Counted from the stretch's first letter, positions 1 to 14,600 are shown. The stretch is 64,000 nt of DNA from Tubulanus polymorphus (GCF_964204645.1 NC_134035.1:430001-494000), one strand, 5' to 3'. Translations and numbers: made by a program. Notes: generated by a model not told the origin, from the letters alone.

Positions 1-2570
1 ACTCCGGAGAATGAAGCGGAGAATTTCTCCTGCCCCCATAGGAAAATACTGCTTCCCGGAATTAAAACCACCATCGATCACCATTTCTGAGGCTTAGTGC
101 GTATTGGATTACTGAATAAGTAATACGTATGATTCAGTCTGGTGCCACATTTTCTCCTTCGAATACGCTTCATTCATTTTGCACAGTTATTGACGGGGTC
201 CAGAGGTCTATGTCTCAGATCCCCGCCTTAAGGGTCCTCTGTGATTTCTGCATTTCCTAGATTGTATTGTTAAGAATATCTCATCAATCAGTCGCTCGGT
301 CATTCGGTCACCAGTCATCCATTTATCCAGTCAGGCATCAGACCATATTTGTAATGAAGAGGGACCCCAAATCCATTGGCCTGAGAGACAGATTGATGAT
401 AAAACAAGGGATTTTCTGGACTTTTTCGCCTGGAGAAAGAGTACCAAACAGGTGGGGGATTTCCTTCTATATTCGGCTCGGATGTACTCGCATACCTGTA
501 CTGGGATACCCCTCTTTCTAAAGGTTTGATTATTTCAAAAGTTAGTTTGGTTATGTGGGGCGAAAACCATTATCAGCCGAGCCCAACTTTCGTTCGACAA
601 TGAATGGCCAAGGAATGGTTTTGGCCGTTGATGATAGTGACATTAAAAGTAAAATAATCATTCCTTAACTATAATCGAAGTTTTTTAAGGGTTAAGAGGC
701 GCAAGTTGCGTACATATTTGAACAAAATGTGTCGCGCACGACTTAACTGGAACCATGGCCGTGACCGGGACGTGATTAGTCTATATATATTCTGTACATG
801 AGTCAGATCGGCTGTCATACGAGACGCACGTAGAGTTTTGTGGGATTCAGGATATTGGATTTTTGAAACGGAAATACGCTATTTAGAACTCTCAAATTCA
901 AAAACCACCCGTCGTATCTAGGACTAATATGCTGCAACGATCAGTATATATTTGTAGAGATTCAAGATATAGACTCTGGAGCTGCAAGTTTGGTCAGAAA
1001 CGGGCGATTTCAGTCTGAGTCGACATCGTCACGGCGTTGACCATTGTGACGTCATGGTCTTTTGTCCGAATGTGAATGGCCGTGGAATATGTTCGAATGT
1101 TTTCCTGTCACAATCGGGCGGACCGGATGGCTTAGTCGGTCGGCGACTAGCGTGTCACCGCTGTGGCCCAGGTTCGAGTCTCGGAGGAGGCGGGTCAGGA
1201 TGTGGCAAGTGATCTCCGGTAAGCGGGCGAGTCGAGAGTACTGTCCTCCCTGGAATGAGGTTGCTAATGCGTGAGTCCTACAAAATAACTGGTGTGGGGT
1301 AAATTATGTTTAATTCAGTCGTTTCTGGCTGAATTATTTATTTATCCCACAATACCGGTCCCGGCAGCGGAGTAATTCCCCCAGGGACCTTCGACTTTTT
1401 TACAATATTAGTTTGTTATTTTAAGTTGAGTGGTGAGGGTTTGGGTCATTTTATATTTATTTAATTCCTCGAACTGAAGAAATCCAAGCGACTATTCGGT
1501 ACAAGCAGCGCGCGGTGATCAATCACAGTTCTTTCTCAACTTCCATAATTTTTCACCAGATTTCAGTTAAAGTAGATGTGTACGCGGCGATGTCTGGTGA
1601 ACTTGTGTATAAATTCGGATTGAAAACGACTCTATCCAATAGAGAATCACTCTCTGGAGACCTGCCATACGCTCTACTACACAATTGTGCCGCGTCACTG
1701 CACAAACCCTTAAGCAAACTTCAATATCATAAAGCAAAACTCGAAAAAAGTAAAATTGAGCCGGTATTACAGTTCAAAACCAGACTTAAATAGAAGGGAA
1801 ATCTACACTAAAGTTTGTTGGAGTTTATCTAAACCATTAGCTAAAATTTCAGCATACAATTTTAGGCTAAAATCGTAGCATTCGATATTTCTATCTTTAA
1901 CAATATGTGCCTCTATGAATAGTCGAATTAAACTCGATGACCTGTAGGCCCCATTGAAAATGTTTGGCACGAATTGAATGGTTCTTGCGGATTAGCGTCA
2001 CGGACTCGGGTCTGTCACAGGAATGCGCGATCGAGCTTTCTGATTGATCCAATCCGGTCGCATCGATGATGCACCGTCGCTGATTGGTTGACGTAGGTAT
2101 TAGAAGCGCGGTTCGAGCCGCCCGATGCCAGTCCGAGAACTGATGTCCAGCGATGAAGGTCACCTATAAGAGCTCTGCAACAAGGCGTGAAGAAAGTGTG
2201 GCTTCAAGCGAACAACCAACTAATAAGCGGCTGATGATGTAAGGAGAGACTGGAACGTGAAGGAATTTGTGACGCCTAGCGATTGAGAACGCAAGATGAG
2301 ACTGGCGGCTGATGGTGCAGATGATCGCGGAGGAGATCCCGATACTGCTGCTGCTGTTACTGGTGTTGCTGCTGCTGTTGATGTCGGATTTCAACTACAA
2401 ACAGATGACGGCTAATTTGCTGATGAAGACTAGTTGCTGTTGTCGCTGATTTCCGATGTTCTATTTCGCGCACATTCATACATTATGAATATTGTGTCTT
2501 TTTAGGGTTAAACCGAAACCAGTTCGCTACTACTGACAACTACATGTACACACAATTCGTTTGTCGCAAC
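1..2570. other. Non-coding DNA with no supported gene
   Basis: Only short open frames without splice or protein support. There is a TATA-like CTATATATAT near 780 without a linked gene, and CTG-rich imperfect runs near 2345-2390. A tRNA-like segment is listed separately. Confidence 0.5.
1112..1195 (+). repeat. tRNA-derived SINE-like head
   Basis: Contains a pol III A-box-like TGGCTTAGTCGG (about 1127) and a B-box-like GGTTCGAGTCTCG (about 1171) at tRNA-like spacing. It does not fold as a clean tRNA. Body and tail limits are unclear, perhaps reaching about 1390. Confidence 0.4.
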
Positions 2571-2582
2571 GTCCTGAACTAG

Positions 2583-2622
2583 TCTGCTGCTGCTGCTGCT
2601 ACTGCTGCTGCTGCTGCTGCTG
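2583..2622 (+). repeat. CTG trinucleotide microsatellite
   Basis: About 13 CTG units with one interruption (CTACTG). Confidence 0.9.
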
Positions 2623-2787
2623 CATTGGGAACCGCATCAACTCACATTTTGCTGTTTCGGTATCTTTACATTAAGATAAGGTAATTATATTAAACTTACC
2701 CATCCGTACATTTTGCATCTTCATTAGCTTGACGATTATCCGATTTGTTTTTCAGCTGGCAATATTTGAGTGACGGCAACATCTTCA

Positions 2788-3415
2788 AACCTCGAGACGC
2801 AGACTCTACCCCGACTACAGAACCATCTTCAAACCTCGAGACGCAGACCCTACTCCGACTACAGTACCATCTTCAAACCTCGAGAAGCAGACTCTACTCC
2901 GACTACAGTACCATCTTCAAACCTCGAGACGCAGACTCTACTCCGACTACAGTACCATCCTCAAACCTCGAGACGCAGACTCTACTCCGACTACAGAACC
3001 ATCTCCAAACCTCGAGACGCACTCCGACTACAGTACCATCTTCAAACCTCGAGACGCAGACCCTACTCCGACTACAGTACCATCTTCAAACCTCGAGACG
3101 CAGACTCTACTCCGACTACAGTACCATCTTCAAACCTCGAGAAGCAGACTCTACTCCGACTACAGTACCATCTTCAAACCTCGAGACGCAGACTCTACTC
3201 CGACTACAGAACCATCTTCAAACCTCGAGACGCAGACTCTACTCCGACTACAGAACCATTCTCAAACCTCGAGACGCACTCCGACTACAGTACCATCTTC
3301 AAACCTCGAGACGCAGACTCTACTCCGACTACAGAACCATCTTCAAACCTCGAGACGCAGACTCTACTCCGACTTCAGAACCATCTCCAAACCTCGAGAC
3401 GCAGACTCTACTCGT
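2788..3415 (+). repeat. 44-bp minisatellite, about 14 copies
   Basis: The unit starts CCTCGAGACGCAGACTCTAC and ends CCATCTTCAAA. Two copies lack an internal 7-bp AGACTCT-type segment (near 3010 and 3270). Because 44 is not a multiple of three, long open frames appear in two frames and cycle the same peptide; I do not treat them as genes. Confidence 0.9.
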
Positions 3416-3764
3416 CATTATTTCGTTTTGCCGCATGTTATAAAAAGTAACGTAAATAAATAAACGTCCATATATAAAATGCTCTCTTTAATAAAATCTC
3501 TTTGTCTCGGGCACTTTGCCCCGGAAAGGACTCTCCCCTCTCACAACTTCCACTTGCCCCGGACTCTCGTACAACTTCTCACGTTCAAGGAAAGGACAAA
3601 GTCAAAAAGGAAAGGACAAACGCAAAGTACAATCAAAGGATTTATTCCAAATTCAAAGTAGGAATTTGTTACAGCTTGTTTGCAAAAGTAAAATTCAACA
3701 TTTTATTGAAACGAACAAAATCAAAATTCAACATTTTTATTTAATCAACAACCAATAAAATTTT

Positions 3765-3836
3765 ATTTAAAATACGGGATTTGAACCACCAACCACTGTC
3801 TAGCAGTCCAGCACCCTACCCACTACGCTATAGGGA
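3765..3836 (-). repeat. tRNA-derived SINE-like segment
   Basis: Minus strand reads TATAGCGTAGTGGGTAGGG (A-box-like) and then GGTTCAAATCCCG (B-box-like) at tRNA spacing, followed by an AT-rich tail. No convincing acceptor stem, so not a working tRNA. Confidence 0.5.
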
Positions 3837-3949
3837 CGTACTGACAGCCTACAGGGGAACTCATATTTATCCATTGCTTAAGCAAATTTTATCAAAAAAA
3901 TAATGCCATCTACCGGGCGAGACAGGAACTAGTTCCTATCACAACCCGG

Positions 3950-4605
3950 TAGATGGTGGAGAATGAGACCAGAGATGAGAGATGAGATGAGTATGAGAGA
4001 TGAGAATGAGAAATGAGTATGAGAGATGAGAATGAGAGATGAGGATGAGATGAGGATGAAAGAGTGAGATGAGGATGAGTATGAGATGAGAGATGAGTAT
4101 GAGATGAGTATGAGAGATGAGGATGAGAGATGAGTATGAGATGAGGATGAAAGAGTGAGATGAGTATGAGAGATGAGGATGAGAGATGAGAATGAAGTAT
4201 GAGAGATGAGGATGAGAGATGGCTATGAGAGATGAGGATGAGAAATGAGTATGAGATGAGGATGAAAGAGTGAGATGAGTATGAGAGATGAGGATGAGAG
4301 ATGAGAATGAAGTATGAGAGATGAGGATGAGAGATGGCTATGAGAGATGAGGATGAGAAATGAGTATGAGAGATGAGAAATGAGAATGAGAAATGAGTAT
4401 GAGAGATGAGTATGAGAGATGAGTATGAGAGATGAGTATGAGAGATGAGTATGAGATGAGGATGAAAGAGTGAGATGAGGATGAGTATGAGATGAGTATG
4501 AGAGATGAGTATGAGATGAGGATGAAAGAGTGAGATGAGGATGAGTATGAGAGATGAGTATGAGAGATGAGTATGAGAGATGAGGATGAGAGATGATAGA
4601 GAGAG
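3950..4605 (+). repeat. Purine-rich GATGAG/TATGAGA low-complexity array
   Basis: Mixed units of GATGAG, TATGAGA and GATGAAAGAGT. The minus-strand open frame of Ser/His/Leu/Ile repeats is a by-product. Confidence 0.9.
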
Positions 4606-6299
4606 ACAGAGGATAGGATTGTATATCACCTGAACTTCTATGTTCCTCGTTGTTTTCTATCCGGCAGATTCTAGATGCCGTCAGTAGTTTTAGTTTTACA
4701 GTTTTTAGTTCAAACAGATATTTATCCCATCAGCAGCAAAGTCATCACATAGTTAGTCCTCGTGGACATAAAGTTCACTATAACTGAAGTCAAGTTCTCC
4801 CAATATTTGTTCGTTTGTTTGTTTATCCTCCCGGTGAGTTCTAACGCTGCCAACACATATTTTATCCAGTTCATCTGATGTAGTCCTGATCATCAAACAC
4901 AAACGTCAATAATTCCATCCTAATGATGACAAACATCCTAAAAGATATAAATGAAACTTTATAGATTTGAGGCAACCAATCAGTTATACACAGTGTAAAA
5001 GTTAAGTAAAGTTACTGGTGTATCAGAGAAATGGTAGGCTACTCCCCAAAATGAGTGTCAGGGGTCAAATATTTTTTGTCTCCGATTTTGATGAAATTCA
5101 GTATAAACATGTATTCTTGGGTGTTGATCACAAATCTGAACGAATTTTTCGGATCTGAGGCCCAGAAAATGAGAAATTCGAATTATTGGGGGACCCCCTA
5201 AATTTTCAAAAGGCCTTGGACCCCAGAGTTTTCGAGATATTCAAAATCTGATTGCAGATTTGGAATCAGCACCCCTGAAAATATAAAGGACTAAAATTTC
5301 AAGCAAATCGAAGAGATTCGGTTTTTTGGCCAAAAATGGCAAAAATCTAAGGTGTTAGTCCAGGAGTTTTTTTTCGGCGAAAAATTTTTTTTCCCTGATT
5401 CCTTCTAAAATTGGTAGGAATATGTATTCTAAGGTGTAGATTCCGGATCCGCAATCAGATTTTGAATCGGAATTCATCTTCATGGGCAAATATGGGTTTT
5501 AATGCCCAAAATATGCACCCCAAAAATGGGGTACAAAGTCAAAATTTTTTTTTGGCCCAATTTTAATGACACTTAGTGCAGACATGTTTTTTGGGGTGCT
5601 GATTACGAATATGGGGTTAGATTTTGGATCCGAGGCAACTAAAATGAGATATTCAGGATTTCGTGTTTTGACCCCCTTAATTTCGTCACAAATTTTGATG
5701 AAATTTGCCTGGGAAATTCGGCCCAAAATCGAATTTTATTCAATGATCAAATATTCAATTAATTTTTAAGGTAGAAATTGATGCTCTTACTAAAACCCTG
5801 TATTATAATTCCTGCAACAGAATTACAGGCTGCTTCAAATAACCACATTGACAATTCTTATGAAATGCAGTGAACAGTGTTTACAGATAAACTGCTTTCT
5901 CATAATTGTTTTGGAAACTTATAAGAAATTCTACTCACACACTCACTAGCCCTTGTCTAGCAGTAATGGTAGTCCACTGAGTTCCACAAATCCACACCTC
6001 CTGGAGTCCACCACTGACTGTATTTTTATGAGTATCAATCCACTTATAGTCCGGTTAGTTGACTAAATAGTCCAGTTAGTTCACATATAGTCTGGTTAGT
6101 TCACTAGTAGTCCAGTTAGTTCACTTATAGTCCGGTTAGTTGACTAGAAGTCCAGTTAGTTCACTAGTAGTCCGGAAGAAGTTCACTGAAGAAATAAAAC
6201 TGTGATGAATTTCAGTTGAAGTCAACATCCAGTTTCGTGATGAAGTTTACACCACAGCCCGACAGGAAAACCTGAAATACTAAAATTGAAATCACATTA

Positions 6300-6745
6300 A
6301 CAGGGAGACTGACTGAGAGGTTGAGGGAGGATGGGGTGAGAGGTTGGGGGAGGATGGGATGAGAGGTTGGGGAGGATGGGGTGAGAGGTTGAGGGAGTAT
6401 GGGGTGAGAGGTTGGGGGAGGATGTGGTGAGGGGTTGGGGAGGATGGGGTGATAGGTGGAGGAGGATGGGGTGAGAGGTTGGGGGAGGATGGGGTGAGAG
6501 GTTGAGGGAGGATGGGGTGAGAGGTTGGGGAGGATGGGGTGAGAGGTTGAGAGAGGATGGGGTGAGAGGTTGGGGAGGGTGGGTTGAGAGGTTGGGGAGG
6601 GTGGGTTGAGAGGTTGAGGGAGGGTGGGGTGAGAGGTTGAGAGAGGATGGGGTGAGAGGTAAGGGAGGGTGGGTTGAGAGGTTGGGGAGGGTGGGTTGAG
6701 AGGTTGAGGGAGGGTCGGGTGAGAGGTTGAGGGAGGATGGGTGAA
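6300..6745 (+). repeat. GGATGGGGTGAGAGGTTG minisatellite, unit 1
   Basis: About 19 copies of a 22-25-bp unit with variants. The shorter equivalent array in the second segmental copy is at 9862-10015. Confidence 0.9.
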
Positions 6746-9700
6746 AAGGGAAGCAAAACAGTACAATAACTCTGACATAGTAAAGGCTTAAGCAAAAGTT
6801 TTCAGCAGTTTTCAGTCACACTGGATTAACAGATTCACGTTTTACACAAGAGCCCAGCCTGTGGCAGTGGAAGAAAGCTGGTGTAACCTGCTGAACAAGA
6901 TGTGGTGCTGGAGGAAGTTAAAGAACAGTTCATCAAGATTTGTGAAACTATCGCCTGCTGCACCATGTGCAATGCAAGCGGCTAGGGTAGTGCGGCCCGT
7001 GTAGGCTAGAAAGTGGTTTTTGAAACCGAGTGAGGTCCCTGTTCGTGTTAGCCTAGCACCTAGCCGTCGTTACCCAAACAACCCGGAACCCGTAGTAACA
7101 ACAACTGACTGATTCAGACTAAATTTGAGTAGGTCCCGGCCTCCACTGACTGTCGTGAAGTGTCTGCGAAGTCACTGGAGTGAGGTCCCCCTAAACTGTG
7201 TGTACCTGAGGACATGAAAATGAAATATCAAGCATGAATTTTTATCTTTTTTACCAATATCGAAATTCGTACATTTAGAATCAGCGTGGCTTTAAAGTCT
7301 TTATCAATTGAGGGAATAGTTCACTGTAAATAAAGAATTAGCGATTGAATTGAGCCCGCTCCACAGTAAAATAGCGCGATTAATTCAATCTCGACCGTCT
7401 AGTGCTGCCGCTATGTATAACGATAGCGTGGAAAATGTGAACTAACATAATACTCGCTTGCCAGAGTCTTCGAACGGCAGGAGTGGACGAACTAATTACC
7501 GATTGGCGGGCCGGATTCCGAGGAAAATTCTCAAACTCTGAAAACTGCTCTGAAACGTTCGAACCAAACAATTTTTCTATAAGAGAATGAGCCTTAAAAG
7601 AGTTAATTTGAATCGGGGTATTTCTAGTATGGTCTGGGAGAGAGCGACAGGTGTTTGTAAGTTCCCTGTTTATTTGCGCGTAAATAGAATATATCGAAGA
7701 AGAAATATTGACATTTTGTCAATTCTGATGATATATTATCATTAAAAAATGAAAATGAATAATTTATTCTGTATACAAATACTATATTTATTGATAAGTA
7801 AGTGAATTTTAGCTAAAAAAAATTAAATATGTTACCTAAAAATAAGGAAATATCATACAAAATTCAGAACGTATTCATAGTATCATATTTAATCAGAATT
7901 AGACGACACACTGGTCTGTATTGTACGTAATAAGGACATTTAAATTCCGGCGGTAAATATGCGCTACTATTTTAGTTCACAGAAATTCCGCTATCGTTAT
8001 TCATAGGGGCAGCACTGTACGGTAAATATCTAACTCATCCTCGCTATGTTACTGTGGCATGCGAGCAATACAGATATTTTTCTTAGCCGATTTCGTTGAT
8101 TTTCTAATACGATTCCATTGTATATGAATAATTCTACTATCGTTTAAGGTTTTTAGAAGGGGATTCTCTTTTTAAAACGAATTTCAAACCGTTTGTGATA
8201 GAACTCTTTTGTCTGCGGAATGTATTAGCATCCATCAAAGCGCTAAGCTCACATGCCAAAGGAAGAATTTCAAGCAAATTAAATTTTATTCTCTAAAATA
8301 GTGCATTCAACTACCACTATTCACTGTAACCAGAAATAATGCTCGGAAACTATTAAAGAAGAGTAAATTTGAAGTCAAGTTCTCCCAATATTTGTTCGTT
8401 TGTTTGTTTATCCTCCCGGTGAGTTCTAACACTGCCAACACATATTTATCCAGTTCATCTGATCCTGATCATCAAACTCAAAAAGTCAATAATTCCATCC
8501 TAATGATGAGAAACATCCTAAAAGATATAAATGAAACTTAATAGATTTGAGGCCACCAAACAGTTATACACAGTGTAAGAGTTAAGTCTAGTTACCGGTA
8601 TATCAGAGAAATGGCAATCTAAGGTAGGCTACTCCCCAAAATGAGTGTCAGGGGTCAAATATTTTTTGTCTCCGATTTTGATGAAATTCCGGTTAGACAT
8701 GTATTCTGGGGTGCTGATCACAAATCTGAACGAATTTTTCGGATCTGAGGCCCAGAAAATGATAAATTCGAATTATTGGGGGACCCCCCTAAATTTTCAA
8801 AAGGCCTTGGACCCCAGAGTTTTTGAGATATTCAAAATCTGATTGCAGATTTGGAATCAGCACCCTTGACAATATAAATGACTGAAATTTCAAGCAAATC
8901 GAAGAGATTCGATTTTTTGGCAAAAAATGGCAAAAATCTAAGGTGTGTTAGTCCAGGAGTTTTTTTTCGGCGAAAAATTTTTTTTCTCTGATTCCTTCGA
9001 AATTTGGTAGGAATATGTATTCTGAGGTGTAGATTCCGGATCCGCAATCAGATTTTGAATCAGAATTCATCTTCATGGGCAAATAAGGGTTTTAATGCCC
9101 AAAATATGCACCCCAAAAATGGGGTACAAAGTCAAAATATTTTTTTGGCCCAATTTTAATAAAATTTAGTGCAGACATGTTTTTTGGGGTGCTGGTTACA
9201 AATATGAGGTTAGATTTAGGATCCGAGGCTCCTAAAATGAGATATTCAGGATTTTGTGTTTTGACCCCCTTAATTTCGTCACAAATTTTGATGAAATTCG
9301 CCCGCGAAATTCGGTCCAAAAACGATTTTTATTCAATGATGTCAAATATTCAATTAATTTTTAATATTTAATTAATTTTTAAGGTAGAAATTGATGCTCT
9401 TACTAAAAACCCTGAATTATAATTCCTGCAACACAATTACAGCCTGCTTCAAATAACCACATTGACAATTCTTATGAAATGCAGTGAACAGTGTTTACAG
9501 ATAAACTGCTTTCTCATAATTGTTTCGGAAACTTTTAAGAAATTCTACTCACACTCACCAGCCCTTGTCTAGCAGTAATGGTAGTCCACCGAGTCCCACA
9601 AATCCACAGAGTTCAACACCTCCTGAAGTCCACCACTGACTGTTTTTTATGAGTATCAATCTAAATGGTCCTAAATGGACTAAATGGTCCGGTTAGTTCA

Positions 9701-9861
9701 CATATAGTCTGGTTAGTTCACTAGTAGTCCGGAAGAAGTAAAACTGTGATAAATTTCAGTTGAAGTCCACCACATCCAGTATTCGTGATGAAGTTTACAC
9801 CACAGCCCGACAGAGGAAAACCTGAAATACTAAAATTGAAATCACATTAACAGGGAGACTG

Positions 9862-10015
9862 ACTGAGAGGTTGGGGGAGGATGGGGTGAGAGGTTGGGGA
9901 GGATGGGGTGAGAGGTTGAGGGAGGATGGGGCGAGAGGTTGGGGACAATGGGATGATGAGGTTGGGTGAGGTTGAAGGAGGATGGGGTGAGAGGTTGAGG
10001 AAGGATGGGTGAAAA
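9862..10015 (+). repeat. GGATGGGGTGAGAGGTTG minisatellite, unit 2
   Basis: About 6-7 copies of the same unit as at 6300-6745, contracted relative to it. Confidence 0.85.
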
Positions 10016-11699
10016 GGGGAGCAAAACAGTACAATTACTCTGACATAGTAGCCTAAAGGCTTCAGCAAAGGTTTTCAGCAGTTTTCAGTCCCCTGGTCAC
10101 ACTGGTTTAACAGATTCTCGTTTTTCACAAGAGCCCAGCCTGTGGCAGGGAGAAAGCCATTGTAACTAACTGGTCGAGTCAGGGCCTGACTAGTGTGTCG
10201 TGACGTGTTTGCGGTGGAGTGAGGTCTCCCTGTGCGTCCCCGGGGCCCTGAGTACATAAAATATGATGAATTCTTATCATTTTACCCAATTCAAAAGTCG
10301 TACATTTAAAATCATCGTGGCTTTAAAGTCTTTATCAATTGAGGGAATAGTTCACTGTAAATAAAGAATTAGCGATTGAATTGAGCCCGCTCCACAGTAA
10401 AAATAGTGCGATCTAATCTTGACCATCTAGTGCTGCCCCTATGTATAACGATAGCGTGGAAAACGTGAACTAACATAATACTCGCTTGCCAGAGTCTTCG
10501 AACGGCCGTAGTGGACGAACTAATTACCGATTTGCGGGCCGGATTCCGAGGAAATTTCTCAAACTCTGAAAACTGCTCTGAAACATCTGGCCAAACAATT
10601 TTTCTATGAAAGAATAAGCCTTGAAAGAGTACTTTTGAATCGGGGTATTTCTAGTATGGTCTGGGAGAGAGCGACAGGTGTTTGTATGTTCCCTGATTAT
10701 TTCTGCGCAATTAGAATATATCGAAGAAAAAATATGGACATTTTGTCAATTTTATCATTCAAAAATGTAAACGAATAAGTTATTCTGTATATAAATACTA
10801 CATTAATTGATAGGTAAGTGAATTTTAGCTAAAAGAATTAAATATGTTACCTAAAAAATTAGGAAATATCATACAAAATTCAGAACGTTTTCATAGTATC
10901 ATATTCAATCAGAATTAGGCGCCACACTGGTCCGTATCGTACGTAATAAGGAAATTTAAATTCCGGCGGTAAATATGCACTACTATTTTAGTTCACAGAA
11001 ATTCCGCTACCGTAATTCATAGGGGCAGCACTGTACGGTAGATATCTAACTCGGCCTCGCTATCTTACTGTGGAATGCGAGTAATAAAGAGATTTTTCTT
11101 AGCCGAATTTCGTTCAATGTTTAATACGATTCCATTGTATATGAATAATTCTACTGTCGTTTAAGGTTTTTTGAAGGGGATCATCCTTTTAAAACGAATT
11201 TCAAACCATTTTTGATAGAACTGTTTTGTCAGCGGAATGTATTAGCATCCGGTAAAGCGATAGGCTCACATGCCAAAGGAAGAATTCTGAGCAAATTAAA
11301 TTTTATTCTCTAAAATAGTGCATTCAACTACCACTAACACTGTAACCAGAAAAAATGCTCTGAAACTATTAAAGGAACAACTTTCTATGAAAGAATTAGG
11401 CTTAAGAGTAAATTTGAATCGGGGATATTCCTAGTTTCGTCCGGGAGAGAACGACAGGTTCTAGATGCCACACAGTTTTTTTTCAGTTGCCCTGTTTTTA
11501 GTTCAAAAGCAAATCGGTAGTGTCACATATTTAGTCCTCGTAAAGTTCACTATAACTGACGTCAAGTTCTCCCAATATTTGTTCGATTGTTTGTTTATCC
11601 TCTCGGTGAGTTCTAACGCTTGCCAACATCCAGTTCGATGTAGTCCTGATCAACAAACAAAAATGTCAATATATAGTTCCTAATGATGACAAACATCCT

Positions 11700-13050
11700 A
11701 AAAACAGACATGAGTCATTTTGGCCAAATTTTCATCTTCAGGAAAAATGTGGTAATGTATTCTGATGGTGAAGAGTAAGAAGTGAATGGTGATTGTGACC
11801 AATTCTTGCTAAACTTGCGAAAACATTCCAAATTTAGACACATTACTTAGAGCTTCAAATTTCCACTCAGCAAAATTGATCCAAGATGGTTTAGATATCG
11901 TCATACATGTATAGATCCCTCCAGTGGTGTATAGTAAAGTATCTGTATATTTTGTCAATAACTTTCATGTCACCAATGTTTTCAAAATGTTTTTATTTCT
12001 ATCTCGATTAACAAAATTATTTTTCCCCATTTACCATGTAAATGGTAGGCGAGTAATGGAATTATCTTGGCGATCTGGTTTTAACTACTCTTCTGTTCAA
12101 AATGGTTTTAGCATTATATTTTTTTTCACTTTAAACATTTCAACCAGTTCACCATAGATCAACAAGGGAGAGGAAATTCAGAATAAGCTCTATAGAGAAG
12201 GGATGTGCTTGGGGTCTATATCCCGAAGTGCTGGAGTTACATCTTCTTTCTTCACTTTTCCAAGATAAAACCAATGAATAAAAAGAAATTCATGGGGTTG
12301 GATCATTCATAGCTATTGGATTTTATCCTCTTTCATTCATTTTTCACCTTCTGCTGTTCACAAATAAAATCCCGTTTTGAGAACAAAAATCCAAATGAAC
12401 AAACAACAAATATCAAACAATCATAAAAGGTCATGTTTTTCCAAATGAATTTAAACATATAAATACATCTCTATCTACATTTTTAGAACACACGTGTTTA
12501 TATGTAATCGTGTTCAAAATTATATACACTCTAACTCTTCAATGAAAATGAAAACATACAAAGTTTACATGACTTAATTAGACTTTGCCTGTTTAACATA
12601 TTATAAAAATGAGATCATATGAAATCGCGAGTAGCTATTTATTATCACTGCTAGTTTCTATTTAATAGATTGAATATATAACCCGAGTAACCATCATCAG
12701 TATCAGTGCAAATCACAAAATACTGATAAAATCTTCCAACAAAATCACCCTCACGATTTTTATAAGTTTTATCTTTGTAACCTAGACAAACCTGGACTGT
12801 GAAAAACTGGAATGTTTCACAATCACAAAAACACAATCATAATATTTCAACATCAAGCCACTAGAAAAACAGGAATGTTTCAGAATCATCAAATTTTTCC
12901 CTTTACGGTTTTAATATAACTGTATTCATTATACAACAGTTTATCAAGATCTTTCTGTATCACAAGAAAAATCACACAAAATTCATCGTATATTTCCACA
13001 TCAAATACTTCTATTTTATCGCTTGAACAACCTGAGTAATTATATATCAG

Positions 13051-13101
<51 letters not shown>

Positions 13102-14600
13102 ATATCTAGTGGCACGGAATGCAATTCACAAAATAGTAACATTTTTCAACAAAATCACCTCACTGTTCTATATCTTATTCTTGTAACCTAAACCATATTC
13201 CTATGCGGACTTTCGTAACCTGACCTTGAAACCTTAAATGAGGAAAATTCTTATAACAAGAAAAACGGGAATGTTTCATAATCACAAAAATCATCATAGT
13301 ACTTCCGCATTTAAATCTATTTATGCCACACCACTGGAAAAACAGGAATATTTCAAAATCATCAGATTTCTTCCTTCATGGTTTAACACTGTTTAACACA
13401 GTATCTAAATCTAATTGTTTCACAAAAATGTTTCCTATATTTTCACGCACAACAGTTTATCAAAATCTGTATCAAAATTTCTTTCAATGATTATTCCATT
13501 TCTTCATTTTACAGTTTTAATCGTATATCACTGTGTTTATCAGAATTTTTGTCAACTCTTTTCTTACAGCTACAAAACATTTTTCGACCAACACAAACTT
13601 CACACAAGTAATTCATAATCTCCTTTTCAATGAAATATCTATACCATAGATTTCTATAGTCTATTCAAAATTTCTATTACTCTATCTAGGTTTCTTCATT
13701 TTTCAGCAGTTTTTCACCGATCGACTCAAGAATTAAAGTCAATCAACTTCGATCAAACATTAAAGATTATTTGATAGATATTCAACCACACTAAAACAAC
13801 ATGAAACGCTTTAAATCAATCTCTTGAATAGAATCGTATTCATAATTCGACAATTCAGTTTATTTTCAGTTATTCACTTTTCTATGTCCAGTCCATCATA
13901 ATAAATATTCTAACTTCTAAAATTTACTGATTTACAATTCAATTATTCACCAAATATCCTAATAATATTCACCACAATCTCTAAACTCAAATTATTGACA
14001 GATCAACAGTTCAGTAATTCATCTACGTTTGTCTAAATCCTATTTCAGTGACTTCAAATTTGTAATCAAATATCACATATAAACCTGCACTAGATTATTC
14101 TAAACTTGACTCAACTGTTAACTACCCGGTATTCGATTTATGTTTGTATTATTCAAATCTGTTAATTCAACTGCTTCTTCACAATATTCTTTTCTTATTG
14201 TCTAAGATATTTATGCCTTATTTTCTTAGAAATTTTTTTTTCTTTTCTTACAATAATATATTTTTTTCCTTTCTTACAATAATATATCTTTTCCTTTCTT
14301 ACAATAATATATCTTTTCCTTTCTTACAATGATATATTTTTTTCCTTTCTTACAATAATATATCTTTTCTTTTCTTACAATTTATTTTTTCTTTTCTTAC
14401 AATAATAATATATTTTTTCTTTTCTTACAATAATATATTTTTTCGATAATTCAAGCTTTAATGTTATCTTTTAGGTTTCTCAAAATATGTTTTATGTTTA
14501 ACATATCTCTCTTTATGTTTCCTACAATTTATTTTCTAATCATCTAAAATATCAATCCAAGTTTTTTTTTTTTCGAATACAAATATTTTTCAACCACTAA
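11700..14600. other. AT-rich DNA without supported genes
   Basis: Holds a TA microsatellite (13055-13097) and a TTTCTTACAATAATATATC-type degenerate repeat (about 14228-14450). Nothing else resolved. Confidence 0.5.

Larger units (their letters stand above)
4785..11400 (+). repeat. Tandem segmental duplication, two units plus a third 5' fragment
   Basis: Unit 1 is about 4785-8365 and unit 2 about 8370-11380, collinear and closely similar. Both start AAGTTCTCCCAATATTTG and contain the ~700-bp block at 5030-5765 / 8625-9370, TAGTCCGGTTAGTTCAC runs, a GAGGATGGGGTGAGAGGTT minisatellite and an AT-rich end. A third start is at about 11545-11700. Unit 2 is shorter mainly through minisatellite loss. 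No convincing coding sequence. Confidence 0.85.

Noticed and set aside
2745-3450. Two overlapping long open frames of about 230 aa
   Set aside because: Produced by a stop-free 44-bp tandem repeat read in cycling frames; no splice or protein support.
3910-4629. 239-aa minus-strand frame rich in Ser, His, Leu and Ile
   Set aside because: Antisense of purine-rich GATGAG low-complexity DNA.
6212-6795. Pro/Ser/His-rich minus-strand frames
   Set aside because: Antisense of the GGATGGGGTGAGAGGTT minisatellite; the same occurs at 9795-10068.
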